A stretch of 64,000 nt of DNA from Phytomonospora endophytica (lineage in GTDB: Bacteria; Actinomycetota; Actinomycetes; Mycobacteriales; Micromonosporaceae): assembly GCF_014202425.1 (NCBI RefSeq), contig NZ_JACHGT010000002.1, positions 566,164 to 630,163 of the forward strand, read 5' to 3'. Below the pieces are notes generated by a model that was not told the origin of the DNA, did not search any database, and saw only the letters and a program-made list of their open reading frames with translations. The stretch's first letter is position 1; each line of letters begins with the position of its first letter. Positions 24,148-32,969 of the stretch are shown in pieces. The translations under genes and the position numbers were made by a program.

Positions 24148-25153
24148 CCGAGGGGGCGGGCGGCGGGACGCCGTCGTCCGCCCTTTCGCATGTGCCGCAG
24201 CGGTCGCGGGCGGCGAGGTGGTATCCCCACGTCGCCGCCGACAGCGCGAGGCCCCAGGCGAGGAAGACGAGTTCGGTGCCGAAGATCGACCATTCGCGGG
24301 CCAGGTCGGTCCACGTCGCGGTACCGGCCGACAGGTCGCGGGTCATCAGCGCGATTCCGATGACGCCGTAGGCGGTCAGGGCCGCCGAGACGACCGCGCC
24401 CGGTACGAGGGCGAGCATCCGGGGGATCCTCCGTCCGAAGAGGACACGTCCCCAGCGCATGCCGAGGCCGAGGCTGACGAACCCGCCGAGCGCCGGGACG
24501 GCGCACAGGGCGATGGCGGTGGCGGGGTCGAGGTCGGTGCGGATCTCGGTGAGGGTCTGCTCCGAGGCGCCGAAGGGGATCCCGAGGACCCACAGCAGGT
24601 GCGGGACGCTGAAGCCGAGGACGGGTAGGGCGCAGGCGGCGTACGCCGACCGGCGCGCCCAGCGCGCGACCGGCGAGGTCCCTTGTCGCCGGTCGTGCCC
24701 GCAGCGGCGCGACTTCGCCGACGCGACGGCCACCCGTGCGAGCAGCAGCGCGAGTCCGAGCTGCGCGAGCCGGTGTACGACGTCGCGCCAGTCCGTCGCC
24801 CGCCCCGCCAGCCCGGCGGGAATCTGGAAGAGCAGGTGCCCGGGAAACGAGACGACGACGAACGCGGCCGTCGCGCCCCACAACCCGGCCTCGGTCACCG
24901 TGCCCCGCCGCGGCGCGGCGGCCACGACACCGACGGCGAGCGCGGCGAGTCCGACGGCACCCCACCCCGGCCAGAACCCGAGGACGGCGGTGTCGGCGTC
25001 GCACCCGGACGCGAGGGCGGCGCGGTCGGACTCACCGGGGGCGCAGACGGTGAGGCCGAGGACGCCCCCGGCGGCCCAGTAGACGCGGAGTGCGAGGTAG
25101 ACGGTGGTGGCGACGGCCGCTACGATCGCGGCCCGGCGCGGGAATGCGGTCAT
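24131..25153 (-). CDS. Multi-pass membrane protein of unknown function
   Basis: 340 aa from the ATG at 25153; an ATG 12 codons upstream is an alternative and neither has a clear ribosome-binding site. About eight hydrophobic segments are visible, beginning with AAIVAAVATTVYLAL at residues 9-23, and a C-terminal tail RDRCGTCERADDG with a Cys-x2-Cys pair in the cytoplasm or outside. The loop TVCAPGESDRAALASGCDAD carries two cysteines. I recognise no family beyond generic actinobacterial membrane proteins. No operon partner: 116 bp separate it from the GT2 gene. Confidence 0.7.
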   Translation of the reverse strand: MTAFPRRAAIVAAVATTVYLALRVYWAAGGVLGLTVCAPGESDRAALASGCDADTAVLGFWPGWGAVGLAALAVGVVAAAPRRGTVTEAGLWGATAAFVVVSFPGHLLFQIPAGLAGRATDWRDVVHRLAQLGLALLLARVAVASAKSRRCGHDRRQGTSPVARWARRSAYAACALPVLGFSVPHLLWVLGIPFGASEQTLTEIRTDLDPATAIALCAVPALGGFVSLGLGMRWGRVLFGRRIPRMLALVPGAVVSAALTAYGVIGIALMTRDLSAGTATWTDLAREWSIFGTELVFLAWGLALSAATWGYHLAARDRCGTCERADDGVPPPAPSVTSPA

Positions 25154-25269
25154 GGGGGCCAGACTCGCGCGCGGGCGGCGGCGCGGCATGACCGTGGTGG
25201 GGGACGGGGGTCCCCCGGGTGGGTGAAATGTCAGACGCGGTATTCGGCCGCGCGCGCCGGTGGCCGCCC

Positions 25270-26187
25270 CTAAATCCCATGCCCCTTCCGGTGCAGCGCC
25301 GACATCACCGTCTCGATGCGCACCAGACCCACCGCCGCCGCCGTCGCGATGACCGCTCGGGGCTCCGTCCACTTCGAGCGCATCGCGCGGCGGGCCCATT
25401 GCAGGGCGTCCTTGCGTTGCCCGACAGCGGCGTGCCAGCAGGCGAGCTGCCCGTAGACGCGTGCCGCGCCCTGCGGGCAGCCGTGCAGTTCCGGGTGCCT
25501 GCTCAGCATCCAGTGCAGCGAGCTGATCTTCGTGTCGTAGCGGGCCGCGAAGTGCGAGTTGCCCCAGTGGACGCGCACGAGCGGTTCGTCGACGTGCGTG
25601 ATCGGCGCGCGGCGGGCCGCGCGCAGGAGCAGGTCCCAGTCCTCGTTCTGGCTTCCCGGGGCGTCTTCGGCGACCATCCCGAGCCCTCCGAGCAGGGCGG
25701 CCCGGCGCAGCAGGAACGTCGACGAGTGCAGCATCATCATCCGCGAGCGCAACAGGTCCACGTGCCGGATCGTCGCCATCCCCGCGAGCCGGGGCACGAC
25801 GGCGCCCTCGTAGGCGACCTCGACGGCGCAGGTGACCAGCTCGGCGTTCGGCGACAGCGCGGCGACCTGGCGGCGCAGCCGTCCGGGCAGCCAGACGTCG
25901 TCGTCGTCGCAGAAGGCGATCAGATCCGTGCCGAGGGCGTCGATGCCGGTGTTGCGGGCACCGGCGAGGCCGGGCGTCCGCAGGTTCTTCGTGACCCGCA
26001 CCGAACGGGGCCCGTCCTGCACGAAACTCTCGTCGGGTTTGGCGCGGTCGAACACCACGACGATGTGCATCTCACCCGGGTAGTCCTGGGTGAGGATCGC
26101 GTCGAGGGTGTCGCGCAACTGCTGCGGCCGGCGGTGGGTCGGCACGACGACGCCGACCGAGGGCCAGCTCTTCTCCTGCTCCGACAC
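25270..26187 (-). CDS. Family 2 glycosyltransferase
   Basis: 305 aa GT-A fold enzyme. GVVVPTHRRPQQLRDTLDAI at the N-terminus, LAGARNTGIDAL and FCDDDDVWLPGRL (the metal-binding D-x-D region, near residue 92) are typical. A likely catalytic aspartate follows in SQNEDWDLLLRAA. It would transfer a sugar from a nucleotide donor at the cytoplasmic face; there is no membrane helix. The GTG start follows the sulfotransferase TAG without a gap, so the two are co-translated. Part of the 25-41 kb polysaccharide locus. Confidence 0.88.
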   Translation of the reverse strand: MSEQEKSWPSVGVVVPTHRRPQQLRDTLDAILTQDYPGEMHIVVVFDRAKPDESFVQDGPRSVRVTKNLRTPGLAGARNTGIDALGTDLIAFCDDDDVWLPGRLRRQVAALSPNAELVTCAVEVAYEGAVVPRLAGMATIRHVDLLRSRMMMLHSSTFLLRRAALLGGLGMVAEDAPGSQNEDWDLLLRAARRAPITHVDEPLVRVHWGNSHFAARYDTKISSLHWMLSRHPELHGCPQGAARVYGQLACWHAAVGQRKDALQWARRAMRSKWTEPRAVIATAAAVGLVRIETVMSALHRKGHGI

Positions 26188-27273
26188 CTACTCCCGCCCC
26201 ACACTGACCGGGGCGATGGCGACGGGCCCGATCGGCTCGGGCCGCGAGTCGGCGGGCGCCGACTGCATCGGCAGCGGCAGCGCCACCGTCGGCCCGGGCA
26301 CGTCCGGCGCGGGGGCCGCCTCCGGTGGCTCGACGGGCCGCGTCGTGTACCCGTAGCGGTTGAGCAGGGGCGCGGTCAGGGTCTTCACGAGACGCTGCTG
26401 CGTCGACGGCAGCTCCTCGCGCCACTCCTCGTCCCGGCGCAGCGGGATCCGCCCGACCGAGAAGCGCATCGGGTTGCCCGCCGCGCTGTGGTTCGGGCCG
26501 AGGTCGGCGTAGTCCTCACCGATGTAGCGCAGGTCGGTCGGCGCGAGCTCGACCCCGGCGAACTCCGCGAGGCGCTCGACGACGGTCCGCGGGTCGGCCA
26601 GCAGCTTCTCGTAGCGCACCCGCCGCACCGGGACCCCGCGCCGCCCCAGCATCGAGAAGGCCGCGTTCTGCGCGTTCCACAGCAGCGCCGACCGCGCCGG
26701 GGAGTACCGCGTCATCTCCGCCTGCCCGCCCGTCTCGGGCCGCGACACCTGCTTCGTCCACGAATAGGCGACACCGCGGCTGTCGCGCACGACGTGCACC
26801 ACGCGCAGATCCACGTCGGGACACCAGCGCAGGCAGTAGGCCAGCGACGCGTGCTTCGAGGAGTCGATGATCAACCGGCCGCCACCGGCGTCGGCCGAGG
26901 CGGCGGCGTACACGCGCCGGTAGAACTCGGCGTACTCGGTGATCAGCGAATGCTGCACCGGCGAGAGCTTCTTCGCCGCGAGGGTCGGGATGTGCCGGGT
27001 GCGGTCCACAGTGGCCCGAAGCGCCTCGATCCGCGCCAGGTCGACGTTCTCCCAGCCGTTGAAGGCACGCCGCCCGACCCGCTGCCAGAACTCGCACATG
27101 GAGAAACGCGCGCCACAGGCGCAGCGCTCGTCGTCGCGGATGTCACGCTCCCACAGGTGCGCGACCTCGCCCAGCGGCAGCGTCCCCGGCAGCTGACCGA
27201 GCAGCCTCTCCAGCAGGGTGGTCCCGCTCCGGCCGAGCCCGCCGATGAACAACACCCGTACGACCTCTGACAT
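26188..27273 (-). CDS. Sulfotransferase family protein (first of two)
   Basis: 361 aa. The 5'-phosphosulfate-binding loop is IGGLGRSGTTLLERLLG near residues 9-25 and the 3'-phosphate-binding region is VVHVVRDSRGVAYSW near residue 160, so PAPS is the expected donor. SKHASLAYCLRW is a further family segment. A Pro/Ala-rich tail follows residue 310. The ATG at 27273 has GGGGGACAGG just before it. The acceptor is likely a glycan, given the glycosyltransferases, flippase and polymerase around it, but that is inference. Confidence 0.85.
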   Translation of the reverse strand: MSEVVRVLFIGGLGRSGTTLLERLLGQLPGTLPLGEVAHLWERDIRDDERCACGARFSMCEFWQRVGRRAFNGWENVDLARIEALRATVDRTRHIPTLAAKKLSPVQHSLITEYAEFYRRVYAAASADAGGGRLIIDSSKHASLAYCLRWCPDVDLRVVHVVRDSRGVAYSWTKQVSRPETGGQAEMTRYSPARSALLWNAQNAAFSMLGRRGVPVRRVRYEKLLADPRTVVERLAEFAGVELAPTDLRYIGEDYADLGPNHSAAGNPMRFSVGRIPLRRDEEWREELPSTQQRLVKTLTAPLLNRYGYTTRPVEPPEAAPAPDVPGPTVALPLPMQSAPADSRPEPIGPVAIAPVSVGRE

Positions 27274-27420
27274 ACCTGTCCCCCACGGTGCGTCCGGCGG
27301 GGTCACCGCCGGAGGGCGGTGGCAGCCCTCACCTCCTATAACCGATCGACCCCACCGAAAGGACACGCCTTGTGTCAAAACAACTACGATTAGCTCCTTC
27401 GCGGGTTAAGGTCTGCGGCT

Positions 27421-28212
27421 ATGAGCTCGCAGCCCACGTTCCAGAGTCGCCTGGAAACTAGCGGTAGTCATTTCACCGTCGCCGGTATCAGATTCGACGC
27501 GCTCGATGAGCGGGGAGTGGTCGCGCACGTGCGCCGGGCGCTCAAGGAGGGACACGGCGGCCGGATCGTCACGGCCAATGTGGACATCGTCCGCCAGGCC
27601 TTGAAGAACCCCGAGGCGCGCGCCCACGTCGAGGCCGGAACCCTCGTCGTCGCCGACGGCGCACCCGTCGTCTGGGCGTCCAAACTGGCCCGTCGCGGCC
27701 TCCCCGCGCGGGTCGCGGGCTCCGACCTGATCTGGAGCCTTTCGGGCGAACTGGGGCAACTGGGCGGGTCGGTGTTCCTGCTCGGTGGACGCCCCGGCAG
27801 CGAGTTGCTGGCCGCGCGGCGGCTGATGGACGCCAGTCCCGGCCTGCGGATCGCGGGCGCGCTGGCACCGCCGATGGGCTTCGAGAAGGATCCCGAGCTC
27901 GTCCGGCGGGTCTGCGAGGAGGTCGCGGCGGCCAAACCGGACATGGTCTACGTCGGGCTCGGCTTCCCCAAGCAGGAGTGGATGATCTCCAAACTGGCGC
28001 CCCTGCTGCCCGGCGCGTGGTTCATGGGCTGCGGCGCCTCGATCGCCTTCGTCGCGGGCACCCTGCGGCGCGCTCCACTGTGGATGCAGCGGGCCGGGCT
28101 CGAATGGCTGCACCGGATGGCCCGCGAACCGCGCCGGCTCTTCGCCCGCTACGTCCTGCACGACGCGCCGCTCGCACTGCGCCTGCTGCTGCTGGCCCTG
28201 CTGCGCCGCTAG
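27421..28212 (+). CDS. WecG/TagA/CpsF family glycosyltransferase
   Basis: 263 aa GT26 enzyme. Signatures: IVTANVDIVRQAL, VADGAPVVWASKLA, VFLLGGRPGSE and the diagnostic GLGFPKQEWMISKL near residue 178. Family members add N-acetylmannosamine(uronic acid) or related sugars to lipid-linked intermediates. The C-terminus is hydrophobic/basic (ALRLLLLALLRR), suggesting peripheral membrane attachment as in the known family. It is the only plus-strand gene in this part of the locus apart from the GH26 gene, divergent from the first sulfotransferase. Confidence 0.9.
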   Translation: MSSQPTFQSRLETSGSHFTVAGIRFDALDERGVVAHVRRALKEGHGGRIVTANVDIVRQALKNPEARAHVEAGTLVVADGAPVVWASKLARRGLPARVAGSDLIWSLSGELGQLGGSVFLLGGRPGSELLAARRLMDASPGLRIAGALAPPMGFEKDPELVRRVCEEVAAAKPDMVYVGLGFPKQEWMISKLAPLLPGAWFMGCGASIAFVAGTLRRAPLWMQRAGLEWLHRMAREPRRLFARYVLHDAPLALRLLLLALLRR

Positions 28213-29030
28213 GCGCACACGTGCGGCCGAACCGGCCCGGACGAGGCGTCCGGGCCGGTTCGCCGTGCCCCTAAACCAAGACGGCGGGCGATGTAGAGCA
28301 CGTTCGTGGCGCAACCCGACAGGAACGACCGCCGGCTCGCCCACGAGTCGAAGCCGGGCGCGACCCAGCTGACCGGCGGGATCTTGTAAAAACCCTGCGT
28401 GAGCAGCGTGAAGCCCTGCCGCGTCAGCAGTTCGAAACCGTGCCGCTCGAAGAGCTCGCCGATCTCGGCGTGGCTCAGTTCGGCGAACCAGCGGCCCTCC
28501 TCGACGCGCCCGGCGGCCTTGCGCAGGTGCCGGAGCGAACCGGCGTTGCCGTGGTTCTCGACGATGAGCAGGCCCGAGTCGGGCGTGGGCAGCATCCCGG
28601 CGGCGAACTCCATCGCGCGGTCGCGGACCTCCCGCGGCGCGTTGAGCAGCAAGCGGAACATCGTGACCAGGTTGGGTTCACGCTGACCGTCCACCGTGCC
28701 CGGCAGCGGACCGGTCTCACCGACGAGGTGCAGATCGGCGGGGACGCCGAGCTCGCGTGCCTTGGACAGCATCGCCTCGGAGGTGTCGTACCCGTGCGCG
28801 CCGCTGGTCAGCCCGTCCAGCATGCGCAGAGCGCGGCCCGTGCCGCAGGCGAAGTCGTGGTGCACCGGCGGCCGCTCGAAGGCGGTCTCGGTGAAGGCGC
28901 GCAGCCATTGGCGCTGCCGGGCGCTGACGTGCGTGGAGAAAGAGCGGGGTGCGTAGACCTCCCGCTCGTACTTCTCCACGGCCTTCTCGTCGCGGAAAAC
29001 CTCTGTGTAGTTGGTGCGCATCCCTTTCAT
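28209..29030 (-). CDS. Class I SAM-dependent methyltransferase
   Basis: 273 aa. The SAM-binding motif I is HHDFACGTGRALRML near residue 57, followed by YDTSEAMLSKA (acidic loop) and a post-I stretch NLVTMFRLLLNAP. The C-terminal third resembles methyltransferases of polysaccharide loci that cap or decorate chains. Its last 18 codons run through a 16-bp-stem hairpin that also sits just after the convergent wecG-like gene. A start at the ATG at 29018 (MRTNYTEV) is an alternative. Acceptor unknown. Confidence 0.83.
   Translation of the reverse strand: MKGMRTNYTEVFRDEKAVEKYEREVYAPRSFSTHVSARQRQWLRAFTETAFERPPVHHDFACGTGRALRMLDGLTSGAHGYDTSEAMLSKARELGVPADLHLVGETGPLPGTVDGQREPNLVTMFRLLLNAPREVRDRAMEFAAGMLPTPDSGLLIVENHGNAGSLRHLRKAAGRVEEGRWFAELSHAEIGELFERHGFELLTRQGFTLLTQGFYKIPPVSWVAPGFDSWASRRSFLSGCATNVLYIARRLGLGARRTGPDASSGPVRPHVCA
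28228..28262. terminator. Perfect 16-bp stem hairpin at the 3' ends of two convergent genes
   Basis: CGAACCGGCCCGGACG and its exact complement are separated by a 3-nt AGG loop. It begins 16 bases after the wecG-like stop and lies inside the final codons of the methyltransferase. Such a stem would stop transcription from both sides even without a U-tract. Confidence 0.7.
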
Positions 29031-29053
29031 ATCCCCCAGGTTGTGTCAGGTGT

Positions 29054-30775
29054 TCACTTCAGATGCCGGGTCAGCAGCGGACCCCGCAGGCGCCAGAGGA
29101 GGACCGCGTAGGCGACTCCCCCGCAGATCGCGACCGGCAGTCGCGCGCCCCCGCCGAGGACGAGACCGGCGGTCGTCGGGAGGACCCCGAAGCAGACGGC
29201 GGTCGCGGCCATGGCCAGCCCGCTCTCCCGGCCGAACGGGTGGAGCCGTTCGGCGAAGGCGAGCTGTGCCAAGGGGATCAGGTTGTTCGCCAGCACGGCC
29301 GCGGCCCAGCCGACGGCGGCCCCGAGTACGCCGATCCGCGGGATCAGCCACAGGTTGACGGCGACGTTGACGACGAGGGCGGTGATCACATTGGACAGTT
29401 GCCAGGACGTGCGGCCCGACATGGCGAGGACGGTGTCGACGGTCCCGCACGCGCTGGCCACGAGCATGGCCCCGGCGAGGGTCAGGACGACGCCGACGGC
29501 CGCGCCGGTCCGGTACTCGGCGCCGAACAGGCCCAGGTACTCCGGTGCGAGGACGGCCGCCGACAGGTACATCGGCCACGACAGCAGGATGATCCACGTC
29601 GTCGTGTGGCGGTAGAGGCGGCGGGCGGTCGCGGTGTCCTTGATGGACAAAGCGGCGGCGATGCGCGGCTGGAGCGACGAGCCGACGGCGAGGTTGGCGA
29701 GCTGCCCGGCGATGACGAAGCGGGTCGCGACGGTGTACAGCGCGGCCTCGGCGAAGCCGAGCATCCCGGCGACGAGCAGGATGTCGAGGCGCTGGAGGGC
29801 GAGCTGCGCGACCGAGGCGAGCGCGCGGGGGGCGGTGTAGCGCCAGAACGCGGCCGGGGTGAGGCCCGGGTCGCCTTCGGCGGTGGTGGTGCGTTTCCGC
29901 AGCCACCAGGCGGCCACGGCGGTCGCCGGGATGAACGGGAGCGCCCACGCGACGGTGACGAACGCCGGTGCGGTGTCCGCCGTGGACAGTGAGACGGCGA
30001 GGGCGAGGAGCGCCAGCTGGGCGAGGGTGCGGCCGAGGCGTTCGATGTAGACGGTCGGTTTCATCGTCGACAGGCCGCGGGTGGCGGCCAGGAGCGAGTC
30101 GAGGACGGTGCCGGCGGGTACGAAGACGGCGAGGAGGCGCAGGAGGCGGGCGTAGTCGTCGACGTGCGCGGGGTCGGGGCTGTAGGCGGCGGCGAGGGCG
30201 GGCGCGGCGATGTAGCCGGCGATGCCGAGGGCGACGCTGAGGGCCGCGACGGGCGTGACGCCGATGCGGATGGGCGCGCGGGCGGGCGCGGGGTGGTCTG
30301 TGGCACGCAGGCGGGCGATCCAGTAGACGAGGCCGGTGGGCGTGCCGAGGCGCGCGAGGCTCGTGGCGAGCAGGAAGGCCGAGGTCGCGGCGAAGAAGAG
30401 GCCGGCGCCGTCGGGTCCGAGCGCGGCGGCGACGAGCCAGGTGATGACGAGGCCCGCACCGCCGGAGACGGCGGAGCCGGCGAGGTTGGCGATGCCGCCG
30501 AGGGCGACACCGCGCAGGGGTGGGGCGGTGGGTGGGGGCGCCGGGGCGAGCTCGCTTGAGGCGGGCGGCGCCGTGGGCTGGGCGGGGATGGCGACGACCT
30601 TGCCGGGAGGCGGCGTGAGCGGCCGCGCCGGTCGCGAGGCGGCTCCCGGTTCGATCCCCGCGACCCGGGCCGCCTCGGCCGCGACCTCGTCGAGGGCGGC
30701 GAGGGCGTCGGGCGCCGGGGCGTTCCGCGCGGGCGCGATCGACGCGCCCCCCGCCCCGGCCTCCGTCGTCGTCAC
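29054..30775 (-). CDS. Lipopolysaccharide/exopolysaccharide flippase (Wzx/MATE-like)
   Basis: 573 aa from a GTG that overlaps the sulfotransferase stop (GTGA). A disordered Ala/Pro-rich cytoplasmic tail of about 95 residues precedes the membrane part, which has roughly 14 helices starting at GVALGGIANLAGSAVSGGAGL. The repeated pattern (ALGPDGAGLFFAATSAFLLATSLARLGTPTG split by helices; AALYTVATRFVIAG) is that of polysaccharide-transport flippases. It would move the lipid-linked repeat unit across the membrane. Longer upstream reading is an artefact of the neighbouring gene's other frame. Confidence 0.87.
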   Translation of the reverse strand: MTTTEAGAGGASIAPARNAPAPDALAALDEVAAEAARVAGIEPGAASRPARPLTPPPGKVVAIPAQPTAPPASSELAPAPPPTAPPLRGVALGGIANLAGSAVSGGAGLVITWLVAAALGPDGAGLFFAATSAFLLATSLARLGTPTGLVYWIARLRATDHPAPARAPIRIGVTPVAALSVALGIAGYIAAPALAAAYSPDPAHVDDYARLLRLLAVFVPAGTVLDSLLAATRGLSTMKPTVYIERLGRTLAQLALLALAVSLSTADTAPAFVTVAWALPFIPATAVAAWWLRKRTTTAEGDPGLTPAAFWRYTAPRALASVAQLALQRLDILLVAGMLGFAEAALYTVATRFVIAGQLANLAVGSSLQPRIAAALSIKDTATARRLYRHTTTWIILLSWPMYLSAAVLAPEYLGLFGAEYRTGAAVGVVLTLAGAMLVASACGTVDTVLAMSGRTSWQLSNVITALVVNVAVNLWLIPRIGVLGAAVGWAAAVLANNLIPLAQLAFAERLHPFGRESGLAMAATAVCFGVLPTTAGLVLGGGARLPVAICGGVAYAVLLWRLRGPLLTRHLK

Positions 30776-31653
30776 CGGCGCCAGGACGGCTCGGCGCCGA
30801 GCCACGCGGTGAGCCGTTCGTCGTGCGGCAGGAAGTGCGCGTCGAGCTCGTCGCGCAGCTCCGGCGTCATCGACGGCCGGTCGGGGCGCGCGTTGTGCTT
30901 CCCGAACCCGGGCTGGTGCAGCCACGGCAGGCCGAGGAAGCCGAGGATCCGGTCGTAGACGGCCTCGGGCTCGGCGAAGAAGTCGTGCGAGTCGAGGACG
31001 AGGATCCGCTCGCGCCCGACGATTCCCGCCACCCGCTCCAGGTGGTCGGCGTACTCCCCGCGCGACAGGTAGCCGTGGTGCTGGTGGCTGAAGCTGTAGT
31101 AGTCGGGCTCGCGGCGCAGGCGCGCGTCCTGCCCGTACAGGCGCTTCGGTTCGGCGTCGAGGGCGCTGCGGAAGTCGAGGATCGGCTCGAAACCGCGCGC
31201 GACCTCGTGCGCGTGGTGCGAGTAGGCCCGTTCGACCGGGTCGCGGACCAGCACGATCAGCTTCACGCCGGGCAGGTCGCGGGCGAAACGCTCGGCGGCC
31301 AGGGGGTGGTACAGGTAGTACGGGCTCGACTCGAAGACCATCGGCCGGATCCCGAGGCCGTCGGTGACCCGGCGGGCCGTCAGCCGGGTCGGGAAGTGTC
31401 CCCGGTACCACGACAGGCCGCGCTGGTAGTTCGTGTCGAAGTAGTGGACTCCCTTGTGCAGCACCGGCTTGAGGATCGCCGGGTGCGAGGACAGCGCCCG
31501 GTACAGCGACGTCGATCCGCAGCGTTGCCCGCCGCACAGCAGGAAGGACGGGAGCAGCCTCGCCGCCGCCGTCATCCGCCCGTAGGAACGCGACCCGGCG
31601 TGGATGACGCGTTTGATCTGGTGCGGGACTTTCTCTCCGCTGATCTTCAGCAC
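30772..31653 (-). CDS. Sulfotransferase domain protein (second of two)
   Basis: 293 aa from the GTG at 31653, six bases after GGGGAG. PAPS-site motifs: LLCGGQRCGSTSLYRAL near residues 35-51 (5'-phosphosulfate loop) and LIVLVRDPVERAYSHHAHE near residue 132 (3'-phosphate site). This is the heparan-sulfate-sulfotransferase-like type, distinct from the first sulfotransferase. Its stop overlaps the flippase start, so both are coupled. Together with the APS kinase at 38 kb it supports sulfation of the exported glycan. Confidence 0.88.
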   Translation of the reverse strand: MLKISGEKVPHQIKRVIHAGSRSYGRMTAAARLLPSFLLCGGQRCGSTSLYRALSSHPAILKPVLHKGVHYFDTNYQRGLSWYRGHFPTRLTARRVTDGLGIRPMVFESSPYYLYHPLAAERFARDLPGVKLIVLVRDPVERAYSHHAHEVARGFEPILDFRSALDAEPKRLYGQDARLRREPDYYSFSHQHHGYLSRGEYADHLERVAGIVGRERILVLDSHDFFAEPEAVYDRILGFLGLPWLHQPGFGKHNARPDRPSMTPELRDELDAHFLPHDERLTAWLGAEPSWRR

Positions 31654-31685
31654 GAACGGCTCCCCTCGGCGTCGATGAGCATCGG

Positions 31686-32969
31686 CTAGTTCCCTTCTGG
31701 GCTGGTCGGTCCGACGACATCGGCGTCGGGCGTGGCGAAGGCGGCCACCCGGCGCACGAGCACCGGGAGCAGCCAGGTGCCCAGGGCGCCGAGCCTCGCT
31801 CCGGCCTCGGCCTGGCGGTCGGTGAGGTACCGGGTCGCCAGGTCGATGAGGTAGAGCAGCGCGGTCAGCCGGGCGAGCCGGGCGGGGGCGGGAGCCGGGT
31901 TGGCGGGGAAGAACGGCGCGAGGAGGGCCCCGGCCTTGTTGATGCAGTGGTCGACGGCGGCCGACGGGTCCCGGCGCGCGATCACGATGTCGTGCTGGAG
32001 GCGGTAGTGGAGGGCGTCGAAACCGACGGGCGCCTCCAGGCAGAAGCGCTCCCAGTCCCACACCAGGCAGGTGTCGGCGAGCATCGCCATGTTCCAGGGG
32101 GTCCAGTCGCCGTGCCAGGCGCCGAAGGTGACGCGTTCCCCGGCGGCGGCGTCGAGGAGCTCGACGGCGGCGGCGCGCAGTTCGCGGGCGTCGGCGGTGT
32201 CGTCGAGGGCGTCGATGCGGTCGCGGAGGGTCGCGAGGTAGTCCGACTCGTCGAGGCGCCGGTTGTGGACGCCTTCGAGGGTCGCGATCTCGCGCATGGC
32301 CTCGGCGAGGCGGCCGGGGGCGACGGCAACGCGGTCGGTCCAGATCGGCAGGGCCTGCTGGACGAGGACCTGGTGCTCGCGCCACACACCGGCGTGCCGG
32401 ACGCCGGGCACGGTGACCTTGACCAGTTCGGCCTTGGCGAGGCGCTGGAGGGCCTCGGTCTCCTCGGCGACGAGCCGCTGGGTGAGCGGGTTGACGCCGA
32501 TCTTGGCGAAGGCGATGGTCTGCCCGTGCTCGGTGAGCAGCTGCACGACGGGTTTGCGGTTGGCCCGCGCCGGTCCGATGTGGACGGAGATGTGCAGGGG
32601 CGTGTCGAGGACGCCCGACAGGTACCCGCTGAGGCTGTCGGCGTCCGGATCGGTGGTGGTGACGGTGATCCGGTCGCGCAGGAGGAGGCGCGACATGCCG
32701 GTCCGCAGGGCGAGGACGGCGGCGTCGCGTTTGAGCCTCGCCAGCCGTGACGGCGGGCGGGCGTAGCGGGCCAGGGCCGCCGCGGCGACCTTCGGCGAGT
32801 TCGCCGGGACGAGCAGCCGCGGCCGGCGGATGTTCGGCACGGCGATCATCCGCACGGCGGTGTCGTCGCCGGGGGCCCCGGATCCGTCGCGCCGCCAGGG
32901 ATCCGGGTAGAGGATCGGCAGCACCTCGTTGACGTACTCCGCCCGCCGGGCCGTGTTGTCGTTGGTCAT
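31686..32969 (-). CDS. Aminoglycoside-phosphotransferase-like kinase of the polysaccharide locus
   Basis: 427 aa from an ATG that overlaps the polymerase stop (ATGA). The C-terminal half has the APH catalytic loop FGAWHGDWTPWNMAM (His/Asp near residue 287) and the metal-binding VWDWERF. The first 150 residues are an uncharacterised alpha/beta region beginning PNIRRPRLLVPANSPK. It likely phosphorylates a small molecule or sugar, but nothing fixes the substrate. Resistance function is unlikely given its place between a polymerase and a sulfotransferase. Confidence 0.72.
   Translation of the reverse strand: MTNDNTARRAEYVNEVLPILYPDPWRRDGSGAPGDDTAVRMIAVPNIRRPRLLVPANSPKVAAAALARYARPPSRLARLKRDAAVLALRTGMSRLLLRDRITVTTTDPDADSLSGYLSGVLDTPLHISVHIGPARANRKPVVQLLTEHGQTIAFAKIGVNPLTQRLVAEETEALQRLAKAELVKVTVPGVRHAGVWREHQVLVQQALPIWTDRVAVAPGRLAEAMREIATLEGVHNRRLDESDYLATLRDRIDALDDTADARELRAAAVELLDAAAGERVTFGAWHGDWTPWNMAMLADTCLVWDWERFCLEAPVGFDALHYRLQHDIVIARRDPSAAVDHCINKAGALLAPFFPANPAPAPARLARLTALLYLIDLATRYLTDRQAEAGARLGALGTWLLPVLVRRVAAFATPDADVVGPTSPEGN

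Noticed and set aside
31686..32969. Aminoglycoside resistance gene
   Set aside because: It has an APH-like catalytic loop but sits inside a polysaccharide operon and has a long unrelated N-terminal region.
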